This document shows, piece after piece, positions 1 to 11,309 of a stretch of DNA of 60,000 nt. The DNA comes from Cryptomeria japonica (Eukaryota > Streptophyta > Pinopsida > Cupressales > Cupressaceae), in contig NC_081412.1 of the NCBI RefSeq assembly GCF_030272615.1, forward strand, positions 670,124,852-670,184,851. The letters are read 5' to 3'. Position 1 is the first letter of the stretch. Each line of letters starts with the position of its first letter. The position numbers and the translations under genes were made by a program. The notes under the pieces are model-generated. The model was given only the letters and a program-made list of their open reading frames with translations. It made no database searches and was not told the DNA's origin.

Positions 1-2985
1 TATATTGACTACAAGATAGAGGATATAGGATGACTATACATTTACACTCAATTGAAATCTCTCTGTGATGAGAATGGAAAGATTCAAACAGAGTATGCTA
101 GGGTTTCTGAGAAGGGTTTTCATAATGCCGCTTATTTTCTAGAAGATTTCGAGGAAGAACATATCAGAATCATTTTGAGTCGAGTTCATGGTGAGAACAT
201 GCATTTAGAGAGAGCTAACACAATAACTAAGGAAGCCATTCAGGCTGTAACTGGTTATTTCTCAATTGGTGAAGTACTTATTCTAAGGAAAATTTCAAAA
301 GAGATGGTAGTCTCAATAACTGGTTCAACATCTGATAAGCGTGCCTTTTCTATTAACAATATTAGAGACCCTATAGTGAAACTGGCAGCAATGGTGATAG
401 GCTATCGATTATTTTACTCCAGTAAACTAAATGGCATTCCATTTCCAACAATTCATACAACTCACAGAATGATTGTTGAAAATGAAAATTATGATCTTTG
501 TGAAGCTATCAGGAGACAATTGTTTCTAAATTTGCAATCTATCAAAAAGGACAACAGTCAAAAGTTCAAGTATGGTTAGCTTTTGGTTGGGTTATTCTTT
601 TATTTCCAAAATTTCCTACCGGGAATAGGAGATATGGAATGGTCAAAGGACCTACAGGTATCAGCTCAAATCAAGAACAATATCAAGACTATAAGGAATA
701 CTTTTCCTGCTGCTATGAATAAGTATTTTAATGAATTTTAGAAAAAATGAGCATGAGAATGAGATTGCATGAAGATGTGGTAAAACATTTTGCAAAAGAT
801 ATAGTCTTTGTTGTTACCACTAAATTTTGTTTGATGCAAGCAATCGATCCAAGGAAAGAAGAAATGGAAGACATGCATTATGAAGTAAATTATGACTTAC
901 TGGTCGGTTATACTAATAACCTGTTACCATCTCCTAAAGATAAAAAGAAGGTAAAATTGGATATTGTGGTAGTCCATGATGCACCAACAAAAATCAGTAT
1001 TGCTCTTGCTACAAGTGGGAAAGGAAAGAAAAGGAAAGCTAAGGAAGCACCTCCTACAATAAAGAATACAAGGGTGACTCAGAGTATCCAAATCAAGAAG
1101 GAGTTGACACCCAAGGTATATGTAAAGAAGGAGAATGTAACAAAGAAGAGAGGTAGAAAACTAATTCTGCAATCAGAATCTAAGGGTACTAGCATTGAGG
1201 AAGAACCCAAGAAGTTGAAGGAAACTGACACAATATCTAGCCAAGTGAAGGAAGTGTCAAAGGCAACTGTACCTTTTGATATCTCTACCTTCAAGCCGAT
1301 AACTCACTTTCAAAGGACAATGAATCAATTAGGAAGGAAGAGATTTGAACTAGTCAAAGAACATTTTGATTCTTTTAGTGAAGATGAGAAAGAGAAAGTT
1401 ATTCAACAGGTAATCAATCATTTGTGCTTTTATATTAGATTACCTCAAGATATTGAAAATGATATCTCAAATAATTTGTACACTATTCTAGTATATAAAT
1501 GGGAAGAAGTTGTAAAGCTGGAGAAAGAGATTATTAATGAGATATTTGTACAATATTTCACCAACTTGTCTAAAGATGAAATTAGTGCTTTGATTGATCA
1601 ATACAAAACTCAGTTTTCTTTCAAAGCAAGAAGATTGAAGATTCTTAATGGAAAGAGGTCAATTATTGAAACTGAGACCCATCAAATAGCTTGTGATATC
1701 AAATGGATGGAAGATCTCATCCAATCCTCTAAGAACGAGAAAGATGGTGTTAAACAATCGAAAATGGATGAAGAAGATATTGTTCAAGGAGATGTGGTCT
1801 ACCCTGTCAAGAAGAAGGATGACACCACTATTCATGTTGTTGATGATGTTCAGGACACAATTGATCTATTTGGAGATGTCACTACACCAGATATGGAGCC
1901 TCCTGAAATCACAAATTTATAGGTCAAATTAGTTGAGCAACTGGCAACTCAACTAAAAGTGGTCAATCCACCAGAAATTGAACAACTAGAGAAACCCCAA
2001 TCTCCACCGGTCATTCAAGATACTCAGAAAGAGTCTATGAAAAATGTTGTAACACAAACTTATGAAAAGGAATCAAAGAAGAATCAAGAGAAAGTGATCA
2101 TTAAGGTTGCATCCTCTAAACTAACAACAACTTGATGAGGATGATGATGATTCGTTGAGCATTTCAGGGCCTATTGATGTTGACAAGGTGAGTGCATAGG
2201 AAATAATGAAGATTGATAATGTTATGCAATCTAGAGCACATAAAAAGAGACTAAAAGAGCAAAGGATTGAGGCAGAAACAATTCAAACTGCAATAGACAT
2301 TTTATCTAGTCTGCTACCGGAAACGTCTACAACACATCTATCAACCCCTATTAGCAAACTTGGTCACTTAGTTGCAAATGCATATGATAAAATCAAGTCA
2401 CTTGAAGATGTTGCTCAAACCTATGCTGAGAAGAGTCACAAGAAGAAGTATGGAGAAAAAATGGCAAAGGACACTGATAGTGGCAAAATGGCTCTATCAC
2501 ATAATAAAGATTTCTTGAGAAAAGCTATTGAAATAGGTGGAAAGTTTCTTTCTTCCACCTCTAATGTTTCTTTCTTTTATTCTAACATTTCTAAAAGGTG
2601 TATAGAAATAGAGCAAGAGCTAGAATGGATATGCAATGCATATGTTCTACTTAAGGACTCTATTTTTGCTTTTAGAAAAGCTATAAATGATTTGCATAAC
2701 AGGCTAGATATCCATGATAATGAGAAGAAAAAGAGACTCCGGTCTCTAGAGGAACTCAAGAGTCTACTTACTTCACAGGTGGACATACTTCAGAGAGCCT
2801 ACTCCTATACAAAAGCTATCATAGCAACTCCTGAAACCTGTACATTGGATTCAATGAAAGAATTTCATTCACAGCTTATGTCTACATTCGAGTACACTAA
2901 GAACGCACTGGAGACATGGACAAATGCTTTATCACAATTGAAGAGTAACTACAATGTTATTTTCATGAGAATTGCTTATGCATAA
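1..2985 (+). pseudogene. Broken accessory (env-like position) ORF of Copia element C0
   Basis: Three same-strand open stretches (52-579, 747-1922, 2206-2985) look like one decayed protein of over 900 residues. The first stays in frame past its stop to about 740, then shifts; the second continues past a TAG at 1920 to about 2135, then shifts again. The middle part is Lys/Glu rich with basic runs near residues 90-160. The last part is helical and charged, probably coiled coil, around its residues 120-200. I recognise no domain and assign no function. It lies upstream of repeated polypurine tracts and a Copia-type LTR, which is where Sireviruses carry an env-like ORF after pol. No clear membrane segment or signal peptide is seen, so a true envelope role is unsupported. 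The real start is probably left of the window. Confidence 0.5.
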
Positions 2986-3022
2986 ACCTTGATTCAATTT
3001 TTTCAAGTTATTGTTGTATATG

Positions 3023-3027
3023 CTAAA
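3023..3027. repeat. Left target site duplication of G1 (CTAAA)
   Basis: CTAAA directly precedes the 5' LTR and is repeated directly after the 3' LTR at 22064-22068. A perfect 5-bp duplication fixes both element ends. Confidence 0.9.
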
Positions 3028-4333
3028 TGTAGACACCTAAAAATGTCTCATTGATCATGTACTAATTATTCCTCTAATTGATTAAATAATTCCTTAATTA
3101 TTTAATTAAGTTAATTAATCTTAATCTTCTAATTCTTCTATTTAATCATATTCTTCTAAATTCATATTTCTTCATCATCTTACTAATTATTCTATTTTTA
3201 TTCTTTCATCATTTAATCATTTTGACCATTTTCTAATATTAATTAAATATTTATTATTTAATTAATTGTGATCCTTAATTTAAATAATTTTTATTATTTA
3301 AATAAATTACTAATTATTCTATTTTTATTCTTTCATCATTTAATCATTCAACTCTCTTCTAAATATTAATTAAATATTTATTATTTAATTAATTGTGATT
3401 TAATCCTTTAAATTAAATAATCTTTATTATTTAATTAATTATAGTTCTAAAATAATTAAATAGTTTCTTTAAATTATTTAATTAACTAATTAATTCTTCC
3501 ATTTCCAAATCCCCAAATTCTAATTTCATCTAATTTTATATTCTTCTAATTTCTTCCAAATTCAAATACATGTGCATGATTTCAAAAACCAAATTGAAAA
3601 TCAAAGTCAAGTTCTAAATATATTCAAATACTAAATTGAATTAATAAATTCAATTATTTGAATTAATATATCATGCAAAGATTAAATTGAAAATCTAAAT
3701 CTAAATACAAGCACATGCTAAATTAATTAATTAAATCATTTATCTCTTCAACTTCTATTTCCATCTTTCAGTTAGCTTTTTCTAAATTAAGCTCTCTGTG
3801 TCATCTTCTTTATTTCCACCAATCATTCTTTTTATTCCCTAAATCAGCTTTTTCTCAATCAATTGACTCAATTAATCTATTCAATCTATTGATTTTCACT
3901 CCTACAATTAGCAGTTCAACTATCAATTTGCATTTGAGCTCACCTGAGTTCCACCTCCTGATCAATCTGTGCCGCCTTTCAATCAATTTCATCCAATTTT
4001 CTATAAAATGAGTATTCAATCTCCATTTTCAATCCTCTTGAACTCTCTAGAATCCTCCTCAATCTTTGACAATTCCTCATAATCATGAACTTCGAATCCT
4101 TGTGTCACTTGCAGGTTACTAGCGCAATATCTGAGAGCCATCATACCACAAATAGGAGAAGAGCAATGGAAGCAATATGCGATCTTCGGATAGCAAGTTT
4201 TATTGAATGATTTTAATTCCTATTTCTTAATTGCATCATTTCATTGGTTTTATGTTTGAATTGCTTAGGTAGTTAAGGATTTTGTGATTGTCCTTATTTC
4301 CTATTTAGCAATGGTATCCTTGAGCATATCACA
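3028..4333 (+). repeat. G1 5' LTR
   Basis: 1306 bp, starting TGTAGACACC and ending in CA. It is very AT-rich, with many TTAATTAA-like runs. A TATA-like TATAAAATGAG near 4001-4012 probably marks the U3 promoter. It matches the 3' LTR closely but lacks an internal block of roughly 190-230 bp that the 3' LTR has. Confidence 0.93.
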
Positions 4334-4336
4334 TTT

Positions 4337-4355
4337 TGGTGAACTTGACGTGAAC
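4337..4355 (+). promoter_or_regulatory. G1 primer binding site
   Basis: TGGTGAACTTGACGTGAAC starts 3 nt after the LTR. The G2 element has the same 19-mer, with CC in place of TT, at the same 3-nt distance, which supports the call. It does not match the initiator-Met PBS used by the Copia elements here; I could not assign the tRNA. Confidence 0.75.
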
Positions 4356-4454
4356 TAATAGCAATTTAACCTTCTTTATCTTTCTATGTGATTTTTACAG
4401 GTTGTGCGGATTTTTCTTTTTTTTGCGGGTTGCAGGAATTTTGAGAAAAATTCT

Positions 4455-5185
4455 TTCATCACGCAATCGAGCATTCATTGTCACGCAATCGCATAGACAG
4501 TATCATGCATTTGCCCTATCATCATCATGCATTCACCCTGACATCGTCACGCAATCACCCTGTCAACGTCATGCAATCGCTCTTTCTTCATCACGCATGC
4601 ACAGGGTTAATTGTTGTTTAAATCTTTCTTCTGTCTGTTATTTGTTTTGTTTAAATTTGTCTTAAAAATTGGTTAATCCGAGATCAAATTACTTTTTTAT
4701 TTCATGATTTGAGTAACACAATTTATGGCAAGAAAAGTTCAGTTCAAGATTTCAGGTGCAAGAAGGATGAAGCAACAAAGGAGAGAAGCCAAATGCTATC
4801 AAAAGGTTCTTTAGGTAGAAAAATTCATATAGGATTTGGAAGAACAACTGGCCTTTGATAGATGTAATAGCTTAGTTCTTTCTTATCAAGTCAAATATGA
4901 TCTAAACAATATTGAATGGATGCTTAGAGATTTGGCTAGGGCTTCCCAATTGGTTGTGTAGGTTCCTGATCATGTTTAAATATTCTATTATTCTTTTACT
5001 TTTTATTTTTTTTGTTGTTGCCTGCTAAACTATCATGCAATCAATCTGTTAGTGCTACACATTCATCCTGTCATCATCACGTATTCATCCTATCATCATC
5101 ACGCATTCTCTCTATCATCATCATGCATTCGGTCTGTCAGTATTACGCATTCGGTCTGTAAGTATCACGCAATCACCTCTGTCAG
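4455..5185 (+). repeat. Dispersed TCACGCATTC microrepeats in the G1 leader
   Basis: Two clusters (about 4455-4605 and 5030-5185) hold more than ten variants of ATCATCACGCATTC, often followed by a CTGTCA/CTATCA box. The same core on the opposite strand fills the antisense gene's intron at 19735-19985. Confidence 0.7.
4725..4979 (+). pseudogene. Short leader ORF, basic and helical, with in-frame stops
   Basis: ATG at 4725 opens an 85-codon frame to TAA at 4977-4979, interrupted by three TAG codons. It starts MARKVQFKISGARRMKQQRR and becomes an amphipathic helix-like stretch with Glu/Leu spacing. All three internal stops fit CAG-to-TAG changes. It sits in the leader 2.1 kb before gag. TTTTACAG at about 4394-4401 and TTTACAG near 5237-5243 could be splice acceptors around it. 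I know no family for it; it could also be chance. Confidence 0.4.
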
Positions 5186-5280
5186 GTTTTGAATTTCTAT
5201 TTTCTGTTAGTTTAATTTTACTACTAATCTTCTGTTTACAGCCTGTGGCGGATTTGCAGAGAGGATTAGATTAGTAATTT

Positions 5281-5515
5281 TGCATGGTTAATCTCACACT
5301 TCAATTTTTAGTGCTTAAAATCAACAAAAGTTAAAATGGACATGCATGGATAATCTCATACTTCATTTTTTGGTGCTTAAAATAAACATCAGATAAAATT
5401 GACATGCATGTATCTCACACTTGGTTTTTGGTGCTTAAAAATTGCCAAATGGTTAAAATTGATATGTATGCCTTCATACTTGGATTTGGTGTTTAAAATT
5501 GACATGCACGTGCAG
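5281..5515 (+). repeat. Minisatellite of about 55-65 bp units in the G1 leader
   Basis: Four to five imperfect units share the order TTAAAATTGACATGCATG, then ATCTCAYACTT, then TTTTTGGTGCTTAAAA. Unit boundaries drift, and the last unit fades into GACATGCACG. Confidence 0.75.
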
Positions 5516-6470
5516 ATCTAACACCTAAATTTGGGTTATAAAAAGAACATGAATCAGGCTGCATTAGATTAAATCATTTTCTTTTTTCTTAAGGTAAGGA
5601 ACTTTTCATTGTGTTTGGGGTGGGCCTACAGTTGCACTAACTGACTTTCTACCTGACATCGAGCTTTTGGGAGAAAGAAAGAAGGTGACAATGACATCCA
5701 ATTTTCTTTTATTCTACATAGTGAGGGGTATCTTTGACTGGGGATTTCATCACCCCATAGAGGTACTTCGAATTGGGATGCATTGGGGATATCATCTCTC
5801 CTAGCGTACTCTCAAGCGGGTTTTTTGAGACGCTATATAAATATACTGGTCAGGCGGCTAGAGTGTTGAGTGAATTTGACATATGTGGGGGCCTTCCCTG
5901 CACCAATAAGCTCAATTAAAGTCTTAAGTGGCTTGCTTTGAAAATCCGTCATTGGATCGGGACCCCTCGAAACCTAATACTAAGAACCAATTTATCTGCC
6001 AAAAATCCTACATTCAATGGTTTCAAGAGTGCAGATCGTACCTCATGTACCTTACACTATGATATAGGAATCCCTTGGCTATAAGATCCTTGGATCTTCA
6101 AGGTAAGAGAGACTGGCATGCCCAAGAAGTGTGTGCCGTAGAGTGGAGCCAGTGTTGCCAGACTCTCTGTCTATTCATTTTGTTTTGGTATTTTATTGTA
6201 ATGGCCTCACTGAATGGTGTCCACTATCTAGCCTAAGATTGTATTCCGTGCTTTTTTATGTATCATTGTGCTAGACTAGTATTGAGTCAATCCCTTGGGC
6301 TATTTTAGGGCCTATCCCACGTATCTTTGAATTTTTTGAGATTGTATGAAAATTGAGTCAGTTAGCTATACATACCTACCAGCAACTATTCTTAGATTTG
6401 GAAAACTACAAAACATTGTCCTACAAATGAAGTTCCAAAAAACAAAGTCAATTTTGAAACCGATTCTCAA
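5516..6470 (+). other. G1 leader, no gene seen
   Basis: No open frame of note. A TATA-like CTATATAAATATACTGG lies at about 5832-5850 after a GC-richer stretch. Nothing else is assignable. Confidence 0.5.
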
Positions 6471-6665
6471 AAGTCCTTACATACTTGTGACCATAGGAAA
6501 CTTTTACATAGTCCCACTTACATCCTCATTGTCATCCTACATCTTTTGCATAGTCCCACTTACATCCTCATTTTCATCAACCTTACATCTTTTGCATAGT
6601 CCCACTTATGTCCTCATTATCATCCTACGATTTTTGCATTATCATCCAGATTAGTTACATAGTCC
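6471..6665 (+). repeat. Tandem repeat of about 50 bp in the G1 leader
   Basis: Three to four units contain TTTTGCATAGTCCCACTTA, then a TCCTCATT box and a TCATCCTACATC box. The apparent ORF across it only reflects the repeat. Confidence 0.7.
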
Positions 6666-7116
6666 TGTATTATCATATACGTCTTCATCTAGACCTCATA
6701 TACATCTAGGTCCATTATCAGTTATAGGATCATAGCATGTGCCTTCATGGGTCTCCCAGGTGATGGTTTGCTCCCCTTTGAGCAACCTAATTTAGTTCCA
6801 AACGGCGGTCAACGAGAAATCATTGATGGTCTAGATAACCTAGCTTGAGACTTAAGAATGAGTGCACCACAATATATAGGAGTCAAATACGAGATCAAAA
6901 TTGAATATAAAATTGCCCATAGAATCGATAGAGAAATTGCTGTGGAACAACTTCGTCAACAAATGGAAAGACTTGCATTAGATAAAGCTAGAAACGCCCA
7001 AAAGGTATCACGTCAAAATCCTCAATAGAGAGTCTAGTATAGCCTTGCATTTATGTCTATAGTCTAGTCTTAAGTCATCATCTTGCATACAACCACCCTC
7101 ATATAAGAAATTTTAG

Positions 7117-9340
7117 ATGCCTGTCACGAGGTCGCAAAAAGCAAAAGGAATAATGGACCCGAATAACATACAATTTGTAAATCCTACTTGGAACATGGAC
7201 ATGTCACTAGGTCAACACTTAGGTACATAGACAATGTCCACCCTAAGTGAATTACAACAACACCTGACAAAGGAAGAAATTGAGTCCGCAAAATAGGACC
7301 CACATGTCCTTATGATCCTAGATGCACTTATACATAGCGATAGGGACAAGTATCTTTCATTGTTAATACAAAATGGGGCAAAAATACCAGAGGATTTTGA
7401 CATTACAAAGATTTTACCACCAGGAAAAACTTTAGGTCAAGATAATAGTCAAGCGCCACCCTTGACACCAATACAAGCATCGACCTCCAGTATTCCTCAA
7501 AACATGCCTAGTCAAACAAATGTCAACACAAATGCAAAATTTCAAACAAGTATGTCATCCTTAATGATTAATGCTAGTATACCATCACAAAGAATACCAA
7601 TAATAACAAGTGTCTCAGAACCTGTTCAAGTGCAAGCTACAAATGCAACTCAACCTACGGTGTCCTATTCTATGGGATCCACATATGGTTATCAAAATAC
7701 AAATCTAGGTCTCGCCAATACAATAGGTATAACTCAACTAAACATGGGTTCACATATCAATTTTTTTCAGTACCTGGGGGGACACACAACACACAAGGTT
7801 ATAATCTTGGTACCTTCCAACAAGCTCCTAGTTATGAAACCACAAATCCTTTCGTTGGACATACACAAACACAAGGTATACCTTTGACACAAACAGATAT
7901 TCTGACACAACAAATGTAGAATTTACAACAACAAATGACAACCATGCAAACTAGTCACGATAAGAAGAGCTATACAATGCAGGACTTACATCCTTATCCA
8001 TTCGATCACACATTATACATGCATCCTTTTCCACAACATTTTGAAACGCCAAAATTTGATAGATATCGAGGGAAGGGTGATCCTAGAGATCATATTAGAG
8101 AATTTTTTATGGCATGTATAGAAGTTGCCTCTGAAGATACTTATCTAATGAGACTATTTCCTAAAAGCCTAGGAGGTCCGGCTTTAGAGTGGTTTTCACA
8201 TTTACCACCAACCATCACATCATGGGGAGAATTAGCTGAACAATTTATTGCAAACTTCTTGCACAACATTGACACCCCGGTTACTTTGATGGACTTGTGT
8301 TCTGCGAAATAATATGAAAATGAAACATTTGCATCCTTCATACAACGATGGAGGGATCTCTATAAGAGGTGCAAGAAAATTATCCCAGAAATAGAACAAG
8401 TGGATATGTTCACAGAAAATTTAGTTCCTAAGATTAAATATCCAATACAAATGCAATGTCTAACCACATTTAAACAAATCATGGAAAAGGCTCTCAAATG
8501 TGAGAAGGGACTAATAGAACAAGGTCTTATTAAGTATGGCAATACAAACAACAATGACAAATCTAAATTTTGGTCGAAGAACAAAAATGTGACCAATGAT
8601 GGTATTGTAGACGCTAGAATGATAAATAGAACTCAACCCGTTTTATCTTTGGGAATGAGTCAGTCAATGAATCCACATACAGGGAATAACACAACATTAG
8701 CAAATGTAAATGCTACACAAAACATGAACACAAAATATCCTTGGGTAAACACTCCGAGAAGGCATTACACACCTCTAGGAGAACTTATTGAATCGGTGCT
8801 TAAAAAGTTAATATAGATAAACATGATTACTTTATCTGAGGTAAGGGTGTATGAACCAGGTCCTTTCAAACCCACATGGTGGAATGACAATGATTTTTGC
8901 GATTATCATAGGACAAAAGGTCACAAAATGACAAGTTGCTACAAGTTGAAAAACTTGGTCCAAGATATGATAGACCAAGGGGACATCACAATTGATACTG
9001 ATAAGACCTCAACAAACACAAACCATACTATTTTCAAGGATCCTTTTGTTAAGCATGACAAAGGAAAAGCTACCACATCAAGTACCCAAGACAATGCAAC
9101 TAACTATACAAAGGTCTCATATGACTACACTATACATGCCATTAGCTCAAGAGATATATAAATTAGTGATTCAATAGAAACACTTGATTAGGATGACCAA
9201 TATCAGAACATCCATACAAAGGATAACCAAATTTGCATGATATCAAAGGCACCAAAGTATGATGATGATAGAAATCTTTGTCTCAGAGACTAGGGGCATG
9301 ATCAACCATCTAACTCAGGATGGTTTGAAGATGACCTGAT
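7117..9340 (+). pseudogene. gag: G1 gag
   Basis: This encodes the capsid/nucleocapsid polyprotein of G1. I place the start at ATG 7117 (MPVTRSQKAKGIMD), in frame with the open stretch at 7312-7887 but broken by two TAG codons at about 7230 and 7294. After a Gln/Thr-rich stretch the frame shifts between 7888 and 7935. The capsid core of the retrotransposon gag family follows (about 8040-8550; motifs GKGDPRDHIREFF and LEWFSHLPP). Further on lies a zinc-knuckle variant C-x2-H-x4-H-x4-C (CDYHRTKGHKMTSC, about 8901-8942). In-frame stops at 8310, 8814, 9159 and beyond read as CAA/CAG/TGG changed by one transition. Gag runs into protease in the same frame without a spacer. Confidence 0.85.
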
Positions 9341-9350
9341 AGAACATATC

Positions 9351-10355
9351 ATGGATATTAAACACACCCATACAAACTATGAAGAAGGATTTGAGATAAA
9401 TCTTGATAACACAACATATGATACAGGCGATACAATCGCTACAATCACTATAACTCCCAGAAATAGAGACTGTGCAGTGGTTACTCGCAGGTCAAAGGTA
9501 ACTTTACAAGGAGTACCACAAAATCAACCACCAGCAGTAGGGACTTACAATGTTGTTGAGAAACTTAAGAAAACTCCCGCACAAATATCATTGTTTGAAC
9601 TATTGCGTATTTCACCCACTCATAGAGCTATACTGGATAAAGCACTACAAAATTCGATAGTGTATAGAAATATAGATGAAAATACTTTCCAGTCTATTGT
9701 AGGAAATCTGACATAGGGCACATGAATAGCATTTACAGAACAAGATATTCCTAGAGATAGACTACTTCATAACGATCCTCTACATCTAGAAGCTTACATT
9801 CATAAGCGGAGAATCAGAAGAGTACTCATAGATGGGGGAGCCGGTCTCAACTTTTGTACTTTAAAATTGGTCAAAGCACTAGGATATTCTGAACTTCACA
9901 TTGATTCCTCCAAGAGAATAAATATCAAGGCTTACGATGATGAAGAACGTCCATCTAAAGGAATTGTAACATTACCTATACAAGTAGGGCCAATAACGAT
10001 AGAGGTTGCTTTCCAAGTCTTGGATAGAGAACTAGGATACAACATGCTATTGGGATGCCCATGGATACACGCCATGCAAGCAGTACCATCCACATTCCAT
10101 CAATGTGTCAAGTTACCATACAATGGTATTGAAATCACAATAAAGGGAGATCCAAATCCATTCCAACATTGCAATTATCTGAAAGATAGTGTATATAATC
10201 AGGTACCTATCAATCAGGAAACACCTCTCACTACACAGCTGGAAACATTAAAGATCATAGAAACAAAAAAAGAAATGCCTACAACATCTTCCTTACAAAT
10301 AAAAGAGATGGGTTGTGGAGAGTATTCTATTGCAAATACTTTCAGTGGGAAATAG
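9351..10355 (+). pseudogene. G1 aspartic protease region
   Basis: Retroviral-type aspartic protease that would cleave the polyprotein. It is in the same frame as the gag capsid core. The first third (9351-9716) is linker; the active-site loop is at about 9822-9860, read as RRVLIDGGAGLNFC, so the usual D-S/T-G is D-G-G. The flap-side and C-terminal pattern follows (TLPIQVGPITIEVAFQVLD, then LLGCPWIHAM), typical of Tat proteases. Two stops at 9714 and 9723 and one at 10353 break the frame. The G2 protease has the same C-terminal pattern (LGYPWLSSM). Confidence 0.8.
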
Positions 10356-10529
10356 TTGTCTCTTTCTCCAAAGTCCTTTGGGAAACCACAAATCACAGTA
10401 CAAAAGTGAGACAAAGGAAAAGAAATTGTCAGATACATAGACTCATGTTGTTTCATTAGATGGGGTGACTTACAAGATGAATCTTAGAACGAAGATGTTA
10501 ACCATTAGATATATAGAGAAGAAGATCAT

Positions 10530-11135
10530 ATGACAATAGCCAGAATACCCATAGATCAGTATGGTAATGGATTCAAAATGCTCCAGAGACATGGATATGA
10601 TCATACCATAGGCCTTGGGTTACAGAAACAGGGAAGACTTGAACCTGTTGTTCCTAATGATAATCCAAGAAATCAAGGATTGGGATACAAGAATATGCAA
10701 CATATCACTGAAGCAAGACAATGTACCCTTGATATACTAAATCGACCAAGCAAACTGTCAAATTACATATCACAAAGGAATTTGTCCACACAGGTGCTTC
10801 CATCTTCATCTCAAACAGGTAATCAAGTACCTACATCACCAAGTGCAGAATCAGATGGAGAAGACATGAGGAAACTCTTACAAGAACCTACCCTTGAATT
10901 ACAAAATGATATAGTTATTGACACAACAGTACAAGCTAATGTAGCGACAGATGCAGGTTTACCACAAACACCTAAAACCCACCCATGGTTATTGTCACTA
11001 CTTCTACCACAAGAAGCAACTCAAGCTCAACCAAATGAAACAGATGAAGAAAGATTACAAAGACTTATACTAGACTTAAGAAGGGTAACTAATGTCCAAA
11101 GAAGATCTGTCAATCTACAACAAAATCAGAGATAG
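10530..11135 (+). pseudogene. G1 polyprotein segment with a G-patch-like domain
   Basis: Same frame as protease. Residues 13-50 of this stretch fit a G-patch: GFKMLQRHGYDHTIGLG, then QGRLEP and later NQGLGYKN, with the glycine spacing of that RNA/helicase-binding motif. G-patches also occur after the protease of betaretroviruses, where they bind RNA and help reverse transcription. A similar role here is inference. The rest is a Ser/Gln-rich linker towards RT. The ending stop at 11133 (TAG) fits a former CAG, and the frame stays open to about 11300. Confidence 0.6.
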
Positions 11136-11309
11136 GAACAAGAAGAAATAAGTGATGATAGATCATACGATGAAACATATATTGAAAGTGGGAGAGACTC
11201 TCATGACTACGAGTTCTTATCACTACATGATTCTAGCCCACTAGAAAGTGTAATATTAAGGCTTATACAAGATGAAGATACACAAAGCCAGTCAAACAAT
11301 CAAGTTTTA

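Noticed and set aside
4455-5185. Possible CRISPR-like array (regular short repeats)
   Set aside because: Units are too short, variable and unevenly spaced, without unique spacers, in plant retrotransposon DNA.
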